Assembly (NCBI GenBank): GCA_947448695.1
Contig: CANFOL010000017.1
Coordinates: forward strand, 1 to 42,737
Reading direction: 5' to 3'
Source: Burkholderiaceae bacterium
Lineage (GTDB): Bacteria > Pseudomonadota > Gammaproteobacteria > Burkholderiales > Burkholderiaceae
DNA length: 42,737 bases
Shown here one piece after another: positions 24,950 to 34,419 of the stretch. The notes beneath the pieces are model-generated. The model did not search any database and was not told where the DNA came from. It saw only the letters and a list, made by a program, of their open reading frames with translations. Made by a program: the position numbers and the translations under genes. The stretch's first letter is position 1. Every line of letters begins with the position of its first letter.

Positions 24950-26062
24950 ATGAGTCTCTATCCCAAGGTATTAATTACAGATGAAACACTTCGTGATGGA
25001 TTACAAATCGAACGTGAAGGCGTGACTGTCGAAGAAAAATTAGAGCTTTTACAAATGATGGTAGATGCTGGTTTGAATCGGATGGTGATTGGAGCGTTTG
25101 TAAACCCTAAATGGAGTCCCCAAATGGCGGATTCGTTAGAGGTCGTAAAACGTCTGAAAGTGACACCTGGAGTGTCTTTCTTTGTCTTGGCATTAAATGA
25201 GAGAGGCCGATTAGAGCGTTTGGAATATGCTCCGCCATTAACGATTGATCAAATCCATGCTACTCATTTGCATGTTTGTCCTATCTTTATTCAAAGAAAC
25301 ACGAATCGAACATTAGAAGAACAAGATCAACAATGGCAGGCTCCCATTGAGAGAAGTAAAGCTGAGGGATTGCAGGAGGGAGCGATTGGGTTGAGTGCGG
25401 GTTGGGGATCAAACTTCTCTGGCGAGTTTACCCATGAGACCCGAATGCATTTGTTAAAGAAGCAATATGATGCTTGGCAACAGCAGGGCATCAAAGTGAC
25501 GCGTGTTGATATGGCTGACCCGATGGCGTGGAATACTCCAACAGCAGTTGTTCAGGACATGACTGCCATTACTCAGTTATTTCCGAGCATCACTGATTTT
25601 CGATTGCACCTACATAACGCCAGAGGCCTGGCAATGTTATCCATGTACGAAGCGATTAAATGTTTAGATCAGCGGCATACCTTAATTGCTGATACCTCAA
25701 TTGGCGGTATTGGGGGTTGTCCATATTGTGGCAATGGGCAAGCCACAGGGATGATTCCGACGGAGGACTTTGTTCATTTGTTAGATACTTTAGGGATTCC
25801 TACTGGAATTTCTGTGGATGGTTTAATTGAGGTTTCTGTAAGACTTTCAGCGATTCTGGGGCGTCCATTACATTCTCAAGTAGCACTCAATGGAGGGCTA
25901 CCTAAGGGAGATAAGTTATACAGCGAAGAAGTACCAGCAGTATTTACCTTCAAGGAAGCTCAACACTTTCGCTTAGGACCATCGGTTTATGAGGGAAATG
26001 CACGACCATGGTTAAAGAAGCTACAAAAAACAACAACTGATGCAATTGAGGAAAAGAAATGA
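24950..26062 (+). CDS. HMG-CoA-lyase-like (DRE-TIM) protein, divergent metal site
   Basis: A 370-residue protein of the DRE-TIM metallolyase superfamily. It matches HMG-CoA lyase in DETLRDGLQIER (Arg-Asp of the metal site), GAFVNPKWSPQMAD, DFRLHLHNARGLAM (His-x-His metal ligands) and GGCPYCGNGQATG..PTED (the Cys of the active-site loop). In the last block the Asn that coordinates the cation in HMG-CoA lyase (ASGN in the human enzyme) is a Met, and the loop has two extra residues. It is also longer than the usual ~300 residues. Start chosen at 24950 because AAGGAGG sits six bases upstream; an in-frame ATG at 24923 lies inside the crotonase gene. Probably cleaves or condenses a hydroxyacyl-CoA. 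Confidence 0.87.
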   Translation: MSLYPKVLITDETLRDGLQIEREGVTVEEKLELLQMMVDAGLNRMVIGAFVNPKWSPQMADSLEVVKRLKVTPGVSFFVLALNERGRLERLEYAPPLTIDQIHATHLHVCPIFIQRNTNRTLEEQDQQWQAPIERSKAEGLQEGAIGLSAGWGSNFSGEFTHETRMHLLKKQYDAWQQQGIKVTRVDMADPMAWNTPTAVVQDMTAITQLFPSITDFRLHLHNARGLAMLSMYEAIKCLDQRHTLIADTSIGGIGGCPYCGNGQATGMIPTEDFVHLLDTLGIPTGISVDGLIEVSVRLSAILGRPLHSQVALNGGLPKGDKLYSEEVPAVFTFKEAQHFRLGPSVYEGNARPWLKKLQKTTTDAIEEKK

Positions 26063-27039
26063 AAAAGTGGTTAGCCTGTCTATCTAGTACATTAATTGTA
26101 TTGACCCCGCTTTTAGGTTTTGCCCAAACAAACTATCCTCAAAAGCCAATTCGACTCATTGTGCCCTTTCCTCCGGGTGGGTCAACCGATATTTTTTCAA
26201 GAATGTTAGGTGAGAAATTAACATTGATTTGGAAACAACCCGTGATTATTGAAAACAAGGCTGGAGCGAGTGGACAAATTGCTGTCAATGAGGTGCTCAA
26301 AGCTCCTGCTGATGGGTACACCGTTTTTATGGGACACATTGGTACTTTGGCGGTTAATCCATCTTTGTTTAAAAATCTTTCATATGATCCCGTCAAAGAT
26401 TTTGCGCCTATTAGTCGTATTGCCTTAGTGCCCAATATTTTTGTTGTTAATCCCAGTCAGCCATTTAAAACCATACAAGAGTTAATTACTTACGCTAAAG
26501 CCAATCCGGGCAAACTCACCTATAGTTCTGGTGGTAGTGGCGGTGCAGCACATATTGCTATGGAGTATTTTAAGTTAGTCACAAAAACAGATATTTTGCA
26601 TATTCCTTACAAAGGTACTGCGCCGGCAGTCATGGACTTATTAGGTGGACAAGTAAGTATGACTATGACTGGCGCACCTCCATTAATGCAACATATCATG
26701 GGAAAGAAGATTGTGCCTTTAGGGGTATCTAGCTTAAAGCGTATTGACGTATTGCCACAGATAGCAACTTTGTCCGAGTCTGGAGTCCCAGAGTTAAAAG
26801 GGTTTGATGCTACTCAGTGGTATGGGGTGGTTGTAAAAGCAGGTACACCTCGCGAGATCGTCGATAAGCTGAATCAGGGGACGAGAATGGCATTTGATAC
26901 GATGGAAGCAAAAGAGAAGTTACGCAATGAAGGAGCAATTGTGCAAGTGGATACACCTGAGGAGTTCCGTGGCTTTATTAAGTCTGAAACCTTACGTTGG
27001 GGTAGAGTGGTAAATGAGGCACATATTACCCCGAATTAA
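26059..27039 (+). CDS. Bug-family periplasmic solute-binding protein (second of the operon)
   Basis: A 326-residue TTT-receptor. The signal peptide (KKWLACLSSTLIVLTPLLGFA) is likely cleaved after GFA. The mature start YPQKPIRLIVPFPPGGSTD is the classic Bug signature, followed by IIENKAGASGQIAVNEVLKAPADGY, LSYDPVKDFAPIS and HIPYKGTAPAVMDLLGGQV. It overlaps the lyase-like gene by four bases (ATGA), so it belongs to the same operon. Two Bug proteins bracketing three CoA-enzyme genes is the feature of this cluster. The nearest Bug gene at the left of the window is on the other strand with an MFS carrier. Confidence 0.94.
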   Translation: MKKWLACLSSTLIVLTPLLGFAQTNYPQKPIRLIVPFPPGGSTDIFSRMLGEKLTLIWKQPVIIENKAGASGQIAVNEVLKAPADGYTVFMGHIGTLAVNPSLFKNLSYDPVKDFAPISRIALVPNIFVVNPSQPFKTIQELITYAKANPGKLTYSSGGSGGAAHIAMEYFKLVTKTDILHIPYKGTAPAVMDLLGGQVSMTMTGAPPLMQHIMGKKIVPLGVSSLKRIDVLPQIATLSESGVPELKGFDATQWYGVVVKAGTPREIVDKLNQGTRMAFDTMEAKEKLRNEGAIVQVDTPEEFRGFIKSETLRWGRVVNEAHITPN

Positions 27040-27071
27040 TTACATGCTAAAACCACTATTACAAACCAACA

Positions 27072-27099
27072 AAAAAGCCGCTCATAGGAGCGGCTTTTT
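27072..27099. terminator. Bidirectional Rho-independent terminator
   Basis: A perfect 12-base stem (AAAAAGCCGCTC / GAGCGGCTTTTT) with an ATAG loop and A-runs/T-runs on both sides. It lies between the end of the Bug/CoA operon and the end of the leftward Ala-rich lipoprotein gene, so it can serve both. Confidence 0.92.
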
Positions 27100-27113
27100 A
27101 TTAACAGTAAGAA

Positions 27114-27332
27114 TTACTTCTTAGCTGCATCAGCAGGGGCAGCATCTTTAGCTGCATCAGCAGCAGGAGCAGCAGGAGCAGCATCTTTAGCAGCATCAAC
27201 TGCAGCAGGAGCTTCTTGTTTTGCTGGTTCAGCTGCAGGTGCAGCAGGCGCTGCAGGTGCGGCAGTTTCAGTTTTGCTACATGCTGCAACAGCCATAGCC
27301 AATAAAGCAGCTAATAATAATGACTTCTTCAT
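27114..27332 (-). CDS. Small Ala/Pro/Lys-rich lipoprotein
   Basis: A 72-residue protein with a lipoprotein signal peptide ending AVAAC (Cys at residue 18). The mature part is low-complexity: APAAPAAPAAEPAKQEAPAA, then two copies of a DAAKDAAPA-like unit and a DAAKK end, giving an extended, weakly charged chain. A GAGGA ribosome site lies eight bases upstream. It ends just before the bidirectional terminator, and it is a single-gene unit. Function unknown; such small repetitive lipoproteins are often abundant envelope components in freshwater Burkholderiales, but that is only an inference here. Confidence 0.75.
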   Translation of the reverse strand: MKKSLLLAALLAMAVAACSKTETAAPAAPAAPAAEPAKQEAPAAVDAAKDAAPAAPAADAAKDAAPADAAKK

Positions 27333-27457
27333 GTTTAATATCCTCTTAATTTATTGAATCAATATCACAACAATTTTATGTAATTGGAGTTGGACCCATA
27401 TTTAAATCCATATTTATTATAACCAAAATTGATAGAATGTCTTAGAGTTTTCCCTTA

Positions 27458-28696
27458 TTAGTTAGATAATCCTAATTCGAACCAGCCATTGGTATACCCC
27501 TCATAAATATGCTCAAACATCGAAGGGTAAGCCAGGAAGCGGCGACATTGTTTTGGCAAGAAGCCCCGTTGATGTGCAAAAAGAAGCCAATATTCGTAAG
27601 CTTCTGATTTCTTATCAATAAAAGTTAGGATGGCGCCATTGCAAAATAGGTAATCCCCACTGATATTTAAGCGAGTTTGTGGGTGGACATGCAGCCCTTG
27701 AAGAACACATGCTGCCCTAAATTCGTTTTCAGAAAGCAGATCAATTGGTGGTGAAAAAACAACTTGTGGTTTAGGTTCTGAAAGGATTTCACCAAGTGCA
27801 AATTCAAGTAAGTCCTCTAAATTTTTACCATGCCAAGGAAGTTCATTAAAGCGATTTTTCAGAGAGTGGGTTAAATGTGACGGTATTTTGGATGGACGTT
27901 CGGTAGCTAGTTGATGAGGGTCAGTTAGAATCTGCCCCAAGCTCAAATCATCTTCGAGTTGATCCGCAAGCCGCCACAGCGTTTCTTGAAGGAGTTCACG
28001 CCAGCTGAGAGATCTAAAGCCAACTGACCAAGTTTGTGTCCCTGGATCAAGAGCTATTCCATCATGTGCAATTTGAGGAGGTAGATACAATAAATCACCA
28101 GGATTGAGTGTCCATTCATCACTTGGATTAAAGTGTTCTAAAATTTTTAAAGGGAGTTCCTCAATAAAATCTTTTTTAGGGTTTGATTGAATTTTCCAAG
28201 TGCGGCGACCCTCCATCTGAATGAGAAAGACATCATAGGAATCGAGGTGTGGTCCAACCCCCCCTCCGGGACCAGCGATGCTAATCATCAAATCATCCAA
28301 GCGGTAATCAGGTATAAAGCGAAACCAAGATAAAACTTGAGCAGCAGCTGGGTGCCAACCTTCCATGCCTTGAATCAGCAGGGTCCAGTCTTTTTGATTT
28401 ATTTTGGGGATTGAGCGGGCAGTATGAGGACCTTGCGCCAATGCCCAGGGGTTTCTTTTAATCAGTCTTGATTCGACTAAATCGTAGCTAGCAAGCTCGA
28501 ATAACTCTTTACTAGAAATCGGGCTAAGAAGATCAGGATTTTGTGCAAATGCAGGAATAGCACCCCGCACAAGCAGTGGTTTTTTTTGCCAATAATCACG
28601 CATGAATTCAGCAGGACTCATTTGTCCTAACAAGGCCCATGGATCTTTTAGTGGAAGCGGAAATGGTGGAGTTGGGGGGGTGTAGTGAGGTTTCAA
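27458..28696 (-). CDS. roxA: Ribosomal protein uL16 arginine hydroxylase (JmjC/cupin), RoxA/YcfD family
   Basis: A 2-oxoglutarate/Fe(II) oxygenase. The SPAEFMRDYWQKKPLLVRGA segment opens the family domain; Fe ligands are visible as His-x-Asp in GPHLDSYDVFLIQMEG and the distal His in LPPQIAHDGIA, with RRTWKIQ after the first pair. A C-terminal winged-helix-like part follows, as in YcfD. E. coli YcfD hydroxylates Arg81 of ribosomal protein L16. The start is doubtful: TTG at 28696 (412 residues) has no ribosome site and places a seven-C run in the first codons, while ATG at 28621 (387 residues) still keeps the whole conserved domain and has AGGA close by. It diverges from the SlyD-like gene. Confidence 0.88.
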   Translation of the reverse strand: MKPHYTPPTPPFPLPLKDPWALLGQMSPAEFMRDYWQKKPLLVRGAIPAFAQNPDLLSPISSKELFELASYDLVESRLIKRNPWALAQGPHTARSIPKINQKDWTLLIQGMEGWHPAAAQVLSWFRFIPDYRLDDLMISIAGPGGGVGPHLDSYDVFLIQMEGRRTWKIQSNPKKDFIEELPLKILEHFNPSDEWTLNPGDLLYLPPQIAHDGIALDPGTQTWSVGFRSLSWRELLQETLWRLADQLEDDLSLGQILTDPHQLATERPSKIPSHLTHSLKNRFNELPWHGKNLEDLLEFALGEILSEPKPQVVFSPPIDLLSENEFRAACVLQGLHVHPQTRLNISGDYLFCNGAILTFIDKKSEAYEYWLLFAHQRGFLPKQCRRFLAYPSMFEHIYEGYTNGWFELGLSN

Positions 28697-28697
28697 G

Positions 28698-28703
28698 TAG
28701 AAT
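28698..28703 (+). promoter_or_regulatory. -10-like hexamer at leaderless spacing, SlyD-like gene
   Basis: TAGAAT ends 8 bases before the ATG at 28711. There is no Shine-Dalgarno sequence in between. A TTGGGG occurs 20 bases upstream, too far for a normal -35. Confidence 0.3.
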
Positions 28704-28710
28704 ATCTTTA

Positions 28711-29316
28711 ATGAAGATTGAAAAAAATACAGTTGTTTCTCTAATATACCGTTTATCAGACGCTCAAGGTAATTTAATTGAAGAGTCGGCAGATCCCATG
28801 ATTTATTTGCATGGTGGATATGCTGGGACTTTTCCTAAAATTGAAGAGCTCCTCGAGGGTCAAGAAATTGGTTTTGAAACCAATATTCAACTTGAACCTC
28901 AAGATGCATTTGGTGATTATGACGCAGAATTATTAAGAATTGAACAGCGGGACCGTTTCCCTGAGCCATTAGAAATCGGTATGCAGTTTGAAGGCGTGCC
29001 CAATCCTGATGAAGAGGAAGATGGAACTGAGTTCTTAGCTACAGATGATGAAGATGAGCAGACACTCATTTATACCATCACTGATTTAGCTGAAGATCGC
29101 GTCATATTAGATGCCAATCATCCCTTGGCTGGAATGGCGCTCCGTTTTTGGATTCAGGTTACTGAGGTTAGGTTAGCCTCCAGTGAAGAGGTTGAAAATG
29201 GTCGTGCAGAAGACGCAATGGGACTGATGATTGGTGAACAGGATGACGACACCGATTACGATAATTTAGATGATTTGATCAGTAATGAGCCTGGAAATCA
29301 TCCGACTTTGCACTAA
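28711..29316 (+). CDS. FKBP-type peptidyl-prolyl isomerase, SlyD-like, acidic
   Basis: A 201-residue FKBP. The N-terminal MKIEKNTVVSLIYRLSDAQGN and the YLHGGYAGTFPKIEELLEGQEIG block match SlyD/FKBP, as does LEPQDAFGDYD (usual EPEEAYGEYD). The insert-in-flap chaperone region includes a strongly acidic DEEEDGTEF...DDEDEQ stretch (residues ~94-115), and the C-terminus is again acidic with few His, unlike the His-rich metal-binding tail of E. coli SlyD. ATG at 28711 is preferred because the reading frame upstream runs into roxA. It is convergent with mutS, with a gap of seven bases. Confidence 0.88.
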   Translation: MKIEKNTVVSLIYRLSDAQGNLIEESADPMIYLHGGYAGTFPKIEELLEGQEIGFETNIQLEPQDAFGDYDAELLRIEQRDRFPEPLEIGMQFEGVPNPDEEEDGTEFLATDDEDEQTLIYTITDLAEDRVILDANHPLAGMALRFWIQVTEVRLASSEEVENGRAEDAMGLMIGEQDDDTDYDNLDDLISNEPGNHPTLH

Positions 29317-29323
29317 TTTGGGT

Positions 29324-31960
29324 TTAATTCAGTAATTTCTTTAACTCGTATAGAGCTTCAAGTGCCTGCTTCGGACTTAGAGAATCCGGATCAAGTTCCC
29401 GGATAGCTAGTTCAACGGGATTAGGTTGTGTTGGTATTAGCTCAGCCTGGTCAAAGTCTTCAGCATGACTGGCAAACAAATCATTTTGCAGCTGGTTAGT
29501 GTCATTTTGGGTTTCAAGCTGCATTAACTTTTTCCGAGCTTGGGTAATAATAGGTTTCGGAACTCCAGCTAATTGAGCCACTTGAAGACCGTAACTTTGG
29601 CTAGCATGCCCGGGTTTTACTTGATGTAAAAAGATGAGCTCTCGTCCTTGTTCAATGGCTGATAAATGCACATTGACACACTGTGGATAGCTACTTGGTA
29701 GATGGGCAAGTTCTAAATAATGGGTTGCAAACAAAGTAAAACTACGATTAACTTCTAATAAGTATTTGGCAATTGCCCAGGCTAACGACAAGCCGTCAAA
29801 AGTTGAAGTACCTCGACCGATTTCATCCATCAAAACTAAGCTATTTTCAGTAGCGCGGTGCAAAATACCTGCTGCTTCTGTCATTTCGACCATAAAGGTT
29901 GATTTGCCACTAGCTAGATCATCAGCAGCACCAATCCTTGTGAAGATTTGATCAATGGGACCTAGCTTAGTAAGCGAGGCGGGTACAAAGCTGCCAATAT
30001 AAGCCATGACTGTAATTAATGCCACTTGGCGCATATAGGTTGATTTACCACCCATATTTGGGCCGGTGATCATTAACATTTTCCGGTTACTTTGAAGATT
30101 GGCATCATTGCTAGAAAATGCCAAAGATTTTTTAGCTAACTGTGATTCAACCACTGGATGTCGACCTTGCTGTATTTCTATGACGGCGAGTTCAACTAAC
30201 TCTGGACAATGCCATTCATAAGTTTTAGCACAGCTTGCAAAGCTTGCTAGGACATCGATTTTACCTAGAGCTCTTGCGATGACTTGTATCGTTTGTATAT
30301 CTTTTTGAAGTATCTCTATCAGTTCTTCAAACAATTGTTTTTCTAGTGCGAAGCTACGCTCTTTCGCTGACAGAGCTTTATCTTCAAACGCCTTTAGTTC
30401 AGGAGTAATGTAGCGCTCTGCATTTTTTAGTGTTTGGCGACGTTGATAGTCTAGAGGAACTTTATCGGTTTGACCATGAGTGACCTCAATAAAAAAACCG
30501 TGAATTTTATTAAATTCAACACGCAGTGTATTGATTCCTGTTCGAGCTCGTTCACGTGCTTCTAAATCGATCAGGAATTGCCCTGTATCGGCAGATAAGG
30601 CGCGCAGTTCGTCTAAGTCTGGGTTGTAGCCATCTGCAATCACGCCTCCTTCTCGAATGATGCTAGCTGGATCCTCCATGACTGAGCGGTGTAAAAGATC
30701 AAGAACCTCACCTTCGACCATGAGATCATTTTTTAAAACACGGATGAGGGCACAATCAAGTTCGAGCTCTTGTAATGTATTGCGTATTTCAGGCAAGGCA
30801 TGAAGCGTGTCACGCAGGCTAGCGAGATCTTTGGGACGAACACTTTTCAAAGCAATTCGAGAAGCAATGCGCTCAACATCAGAAATCTGTTTTAATTTTG
30901 CCCGCAACTCTTGGAAGGCGAACGGGTTATCCAAAAATTGTGTCACTACTTCATGGCGCTGCCTTATTTCTGATTGGGAGCGAATGGGGTGGTGAACCCA
31001 ATGCCGCAGTAGGCGGCTTCCCATTGGGCTTGAGCAATCATCAAGTAATGAGTACAACGTAGGCTCTGCTTCACCTCGCAGGGTTTGGGTTAACTCTAAA
31101 TTTCTTCGAGTAGCGGCGTCCATGCCGATATAGAGATCACCGCCCTCGATTTGGCAGGATTGAAGATGTGGAATTTTCCCCGCCCATCCCAAACCCTGAG
31201 TGTAAGCGGCAAAGGATAGAAGGACATCTACTGCTTGTAAAGCAAGCTCCATTGGGCGATTTTCATCAATTCCAATAACCGTAAGATCGGGTATACCTAG
31301 TGTATCTTTTAAACGAGAAGCGCCATCTTTGGTTTGCCAAACCCAAGAAGGAACTTGTGAAGTATTTGGAGCTTGAAGATACGCAATATCTTGCAAAATT
31401 TCTTGTAAGGCCAGACCATGCTCTGGAAGACATAACCATTCTTGTGGCAATATGCGAGCTAGATGTTGCGGAAGATCACTTCTAGGAAATTGCGCCATTC
31501 TTAGTTCACCACTAGCCATCACCAACCAGGCAATACCGACTTCTTGATTTTGTATGGTGAGAGTTAGTAGGGTACTATTTTGTCGCTCAGATAACAGTGC
31601 TTTATCCGTCACAGTTCCTGGCGTCAGAATTCGCATGACCTTTCTTTCAACAGGGCCTTTGCTCGTTGCTGGATCGCCGATTTGTTCGCAAATCGCAACA
31701 CTTTGGCCAGCCTGAATCAACTTAGCAAGATATTGTTCTGCCGAGTGATAGGGTACGCCTGCCATCTTAATTGGGGAACCGTTTGATTGCCCACGTTGGG
31801 TGAGTGTGATATCTAAAATCTTCGATGCAATTTGTGCATCTTCAAAAAAAAGCTCATAAAAATCACCCATTCGAAAAAATAGAAGTGCATGAGGATTTTC
31901 AGCTTTAATCCGTAAAAACTGCTGCATCGCAGGTGAATGACCAGCAAATGAATCTTGCAT
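29324..31960 (-). CDS. mutS: DNA mismatch repair protein MutS
   Basis: An 878-residue mismatch-recognition ATPase. The mismatch-wedge Phe-x-Glu is present in [15 protein letters not shown] near the N-terminus. The C-terminal ATPase has Walker [13 protein letters not shown], the [21 protein letters not shown] block, Walker [17 protein letters not shown] and the final helix-turn-helix ([17 protein letters not shown]). It works with MutL in mismatch repair. It starts four bases after the cysE stop, on the same strand, so the order trmJ-cysE-mutS is a probable operon. Length is normal (E. coli 853). Confidence 0.98.
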   Translation of the reverse strand: MQDSFAGHSPAMQQFLRIKAENPHALLFFRMGDFYELFFEDAQIASKILDITLTQRGQSNGSPIKMAGVPYHSAEQYLAKLIQAGQSVAICEQIGDPATSKGPVERKVMRILTPGTVTDKALLSERQNSTLLTLTIQNQEVGIAWLVMASGELRMAQFPRSDLPQHLARILPQEWLCLPEHGLALQEILQDIAYLQAPNTSQVPSWVWQTKDGASRLKDTLGIPDLTVIGIDENRPMELALQAVDVLLSFAAYTQGLGWAGKIPHLQSCQIEGGDLYIGMDAATRRNLELTQTLRGEAEPTLYSLLDDCSSPMGSRLLRHWVHHPIRSQSEIRQRHEVVTQFLDNPFAFQELRAKLKQISDVERIASRIALKSVRPKDLASLRDTLHALPEIRNTLQELELDCALIRVLKNDLMVEGEVLDLLHRSVMEDPASIIREGGVIADGYNPDLDELRALSADTGQFLIDLEARERARTGINTLRVEFNKIHGFFIEVTHGQTDKVPLDYQRRQTLKNAERYITPELKAFEDKALSAKERSFALEKQLFEELIEILQKDIQTIQVIARALGKIDVLASFASCAKTYEWHCPELVELAVIEIQQGRHPVVESQLAKKSLAFSSNDANLQSNRKMLMITGPNMGGKSTYMRQVALITVMAYIGSFVPASLTKLGPIDQIFTRIGAADDLASGKSTFMVEMTEAAGILHRATENSLVLMDEIGRGTSTFDGLSLAWAIAKYLLEVNRSFTLFATHYLELAHLPSSYPQCVNVHLSAIEQGRELIFLHQVKPGHASQSYGLQVAQLAGVPKPIITQARKKLMQLETQNDTNQLQNDLFASHAEDFDQAELIPTQPNPVELAIRELDPDSLSPKQALEALYELKKLLN

Positions 31961-31964
31961 GATT

Positions 31965-32714
31965 CTAGTCTTTCAACCAGTTTTTTAATTGGCTAATATC
32001 TTTAGCATGATCAGTAGACTCAGCACAATCATCAGTATTCGTGCGCACTTGTTGCTCGAGAGATTTCACTTTATTTTCTAACTCTAAAGTGATATCAATT
32101 AAACTTTTTAAAGCCAAAGAGACAGGATCATCCGCTTCTGGCGTAATACCATAGGCAGAAAAGTGTTCTTTTGCCGCATCACTAGCATTGGCGGGTAATT
32201 CAGCACGGACAATGCGTGCTGGAATACCTACAGCAGTAGCATTCGCTGGTACTTCTTTTAGAACAACCGCATTTGAGCCAATTCTGGCAAAGTCCCCAAT
32301 CGTAAAACCACCTAGTACCTTAGCTCCAGCGCTCACGACAACACCTTTACCTAGTGTCGGATGGCGTTTGACCCCTTTGTACAAAGAGGTACCACCGAGG
32401 GTTACACCTTGATAAATCGTGCAATCGTCACCAATCACGCTCGTTTCACCAATGACAACACCCAGACCATGATCAATAAAAACACGTTTACCAATTGTGG
32501 CGCCTGGATGTATTTCAATTCCATTGATGATGCGCGAGAGGTGCGATAAAAAACGTGCTGGCCATTTTAGATTGGTATTCCACAACCAGTGTGAAACACG
32601 ATGGATCCAAATAGCATGAAGGCCTGGGTAGCATGTAATGACTTCAAGACGACTTCTTGCTGCAGGATCGCGAGCAATAATGGAGTCAATAGTTTCAAAA
32701 AAATATGATGGCAT
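31965..32714 (-). CDS. cysE: Serine O-acetyltransferase
   Basis: A 249-residue acetyltransferase with an N-terminal helical domain and a left-handed beta-helix of hexapeptide repeats ([63 protein letters not shown]). The His/Asp catalytic pair of the family lies in FIDHG and the following turns. It makes O-acetylserine for cysteine synthesis. The C-terminal 60 residues are a charged, coiled-coil-like extension ([14 protein letters not shown]) beyond the catalytic core. It follows trmJ by two bases and precedes mutS by four. CysE is often feedback-inhibited by cysteine; the sequence does not show whether this one is. Confidence 0.95.
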   Translation of the reverse strand: MPSYFFETIDSIIARDPAARSRLEVITCYPGLHAIWIHRVSHWLWNTNLKWPARFLSHLSRIINGIEIHPGATIGKRVFIDHGLGVVIGETSVIGDDCTIYQGVTLGGTSLYKGVKRHPTLGKGVVVSAGAKVLGGFTIGDFARIGSNAVVLKEVPANATAVGIPARIVRAELPANASDAAKEHFSAYGITPEADDPVSLALKSLIDITLELENKVKSLEQQVRTNTDDCAESTDHAKDISQLKNWLKD

Positions 32715-32716
32715 AT

Positions 32717-33460
32717 CTATAGTTTAATTCTTTTATCTTTGGTCAGTAACATTTGCTTAGCCACTCCCCTTAGGAGAAGTACTTCCTCCGTTTGTAGTTC
32801 TGCACGATCAAAAAGAGCCCGGAGTCGATCGATCAATTTTTTGGGGTGCTTGGGATCTAAAAAATCGATCGCTTCCAGTCCCTCAGATAGGTGATCCATC
32901 AGGGCATTGATCGACTCAATATTGGCACGAGTTAGGGTGGCATCTTTTTGTAAGCTTGTCAGCTCAAGTTGCAACGCTTGGCGCATTTCATAAGCACAAA
33001 TCATCACCGCTTGAGCTAGGTTTAAAGATGGATAGTTGGGGTTTGCATCAATCCATACACGGTGAGAACAATAATTAAAGTCCTCATTACGAAGGCCCGT
33101 ACGTTCCGTGCCAAATAAAAATGCACAGGGGATTTTTTGGGTTAGGGCTTGCTGTGCCAGCGCGCAGGCTTCTTGAATCGAAATTGATGGAGGACCAAAT
33201 TCTCGGTCACGTGAAGTGAGGCCAAAGACATAAGGGAATGGACCACAAGCGGAAGCTAAATTAGACAGGACTTGAGTTGTTTGTAATACATCATCGGCGC
33301 CACTTGCTAAAGCAATGGCTTCTGGTGCGCTAAGCATGTCAGGAGATTTAGGGTTTACAAGGCAAAGCTTCTCAAACCCCATCGTTTTAATGGCTCTAGC
33401 GGCTGAACCAACATTCCCAGCATGACTTGTTTCATGCAAAATCCAAGTGATACCCATCAT
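32717..33460 (-). CDS. trmJ: tRNA (cytidine/uridine-2'-O-)-methyltransferase TrmJ
   Basis: A 247-residue SPOUT-class methyltransferase. The opening [26 protein letters not shown] is the TrmH/TrmJ SAM-knot start, [18 protein letters not shown] is motif 2 and [18 protein letters not shown] is motif 3; a ~70-residue C-terminal helical extension is TrmJ-typical. TrmJ methylates the ribose at position 32 of several tRNAs. Two adjacent ATGs could start it (33460 or 33457). It is the first gene of trmJ-cysE-mutS and diverges from suhB. Confidence 0.9.
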   Translation of the reverse strand: MMGITWILHETSHAGNVGSAARAIKTMGFEKLCLVNPKSPDMLSAPEAIALASGADDVLQTTQVLSNLASACGPFPYVFGLTSRDREFGPPSISIQEACALAQQALTQKIPCAFLFGTERTGLRNEDFNYCSHRVWIDANPNYPSLNLAQAVMICAYEMRQALQLELTSLQKDATLTRANIESINALMDHLSEGLEAIDFLDPKHPKKLIDRLRALFDRAELQTEEVLLLRGVAKQMLLTKDKRIKL

Positions 33461-33579
33461 GATTCGCTTTCTTTGCTTAAATTGGTTAAAATATATATCT
33501 TCGTTAAGTATGACTTAACTTGCTCTTTATCAACTTGTGTTCTTTTTTGTTTTGTATTCTACTTTTAAGAAAATTTTTT

Positions 33580-34419
33580 ATGCATCCGATGATGAATGTC
33601 GCTGTTAAAGCAGCGCGTAGTGCAGGGAATATTATTAACCGTGCCTCCCTCAATTTGGAGCGCCTGCAGGTTGCTAGGAAACAACAAAACGATTTTGTGA
33701 CAGAAGTTGATCAAGCGGCTGAATATGCTGTGATTGAAGTGTTAAAAGAAGCTTATCCTACCCATCATTTTTACGCAGAAGAAAGTGGTTATTTAAGTGC
33801 CTCAGGAGAAAGTCTTGGGTTGCTAACTTGGGATCAAGTGATTGCTTTGCAGCAACCTGACGAGGATCACTTTATGTGGGTCATTGATCCGATTGATGGC
33901 ACCACTAACTTTATTCACGGGTTTCCACAATTTGCTGTATCAATTGCCTTATTTGTGAATAGTACGATCCAGCAAGGAGTGATCTATGACCCTACGCGTG
34001 ACGAATTATTTACCGCCACAAAAGGTGCTGGAGCATATTTAAATCACCGCCGTTTGAGGGTGTCACAGCAATTACGATTAGCGGATTGCCTCATTGGAAC
34101 CGGGTTCCCTTACCGTGATGATCAAAACTTAGATCATTATGTTCATCTTTTTAAAAAAATGACGAGAAATTGTGCTGGACTGCGTCGTCCTGGGGCAGCT
34201 TCTTTAGACTTGGCCTATGTTGCAGCAGGACGTCTTGATGGCTTTTTTGAGGGAGATTTAAAGCCTTGGGATATGGCTGCCGGTATTCTGTTGATCCAAG
34301 AGTCAGGTGGTTTGGTTGGGCAATACGACGGGGAAGAAGGATACTTTTCTTCTGGTCAAATCATGGCGGCCAATCCAAAAATATTTGCCCAAATGGCTTC
34401 TTTGTTATCTAAGGCTTGA
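33580..34419 (+). CDS. suhB: Inositol-1-monophosphatase family protein SuhB
   Basis: A 279-residue FIG-superfamily phosphatase. Metal and substrate motifs are [24 protein letters not shown] and [20 protein letters not shown], with [17 protein letters not shown] and YAEESG before them. SuhB hydrolyses inositol phosphates and also takes part in rRNA antitermination complexes in E. coli. Start chosen at the ATG at 33580 ([17 protein letters not shown] is the usual N-terminus); the frame upstream opens with a hydrophobic TTG-initiated stretch with no support. It diverges from trmJ. Its stop codon directly abuts the lpxH stop. Confidence 0.95.
   Translation: MHPMMNVAVKAARSAGNIINRASLNLERLQVARKQQNDFVTEVDQAAEYAVIEVLKEAYPTHHFYAEESGYLSASGESLGLLTWDQVIALQQPDEDHFMWVIDPIDGTTNFIHGFPQFAVSIALFVNSTIQQGVIYDPTRDELFTATKGAGAYLNHRRLRVSQQLRLADCLIGTGFPYRDDQNLDHYVHLFKKMTRNCAGLRRPGAASLDLAYVAAGRLDGFFEGDLKPWDMAAGILLIQESGGLVGQYDGEEGYFSSGQIMAANPKIFAQMASLLSKA

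Noticed and set aside
27101..27289. Leu/Gln-rich open frame overlapping the Ala-rich lipoprotein gene
   Set aside because: It is a frame-shifted reading of the GCA/GCT repeats of the lipoprotein gene; it lacks a ribosome site and any family motif.
33520..33579. Hydrophobic N-terminal extension of SuhB from a TTG
   Set aside because: No ribosome site; the usual SuhB N-terminus begins at MHPMMN (33580), and the family is soluble.
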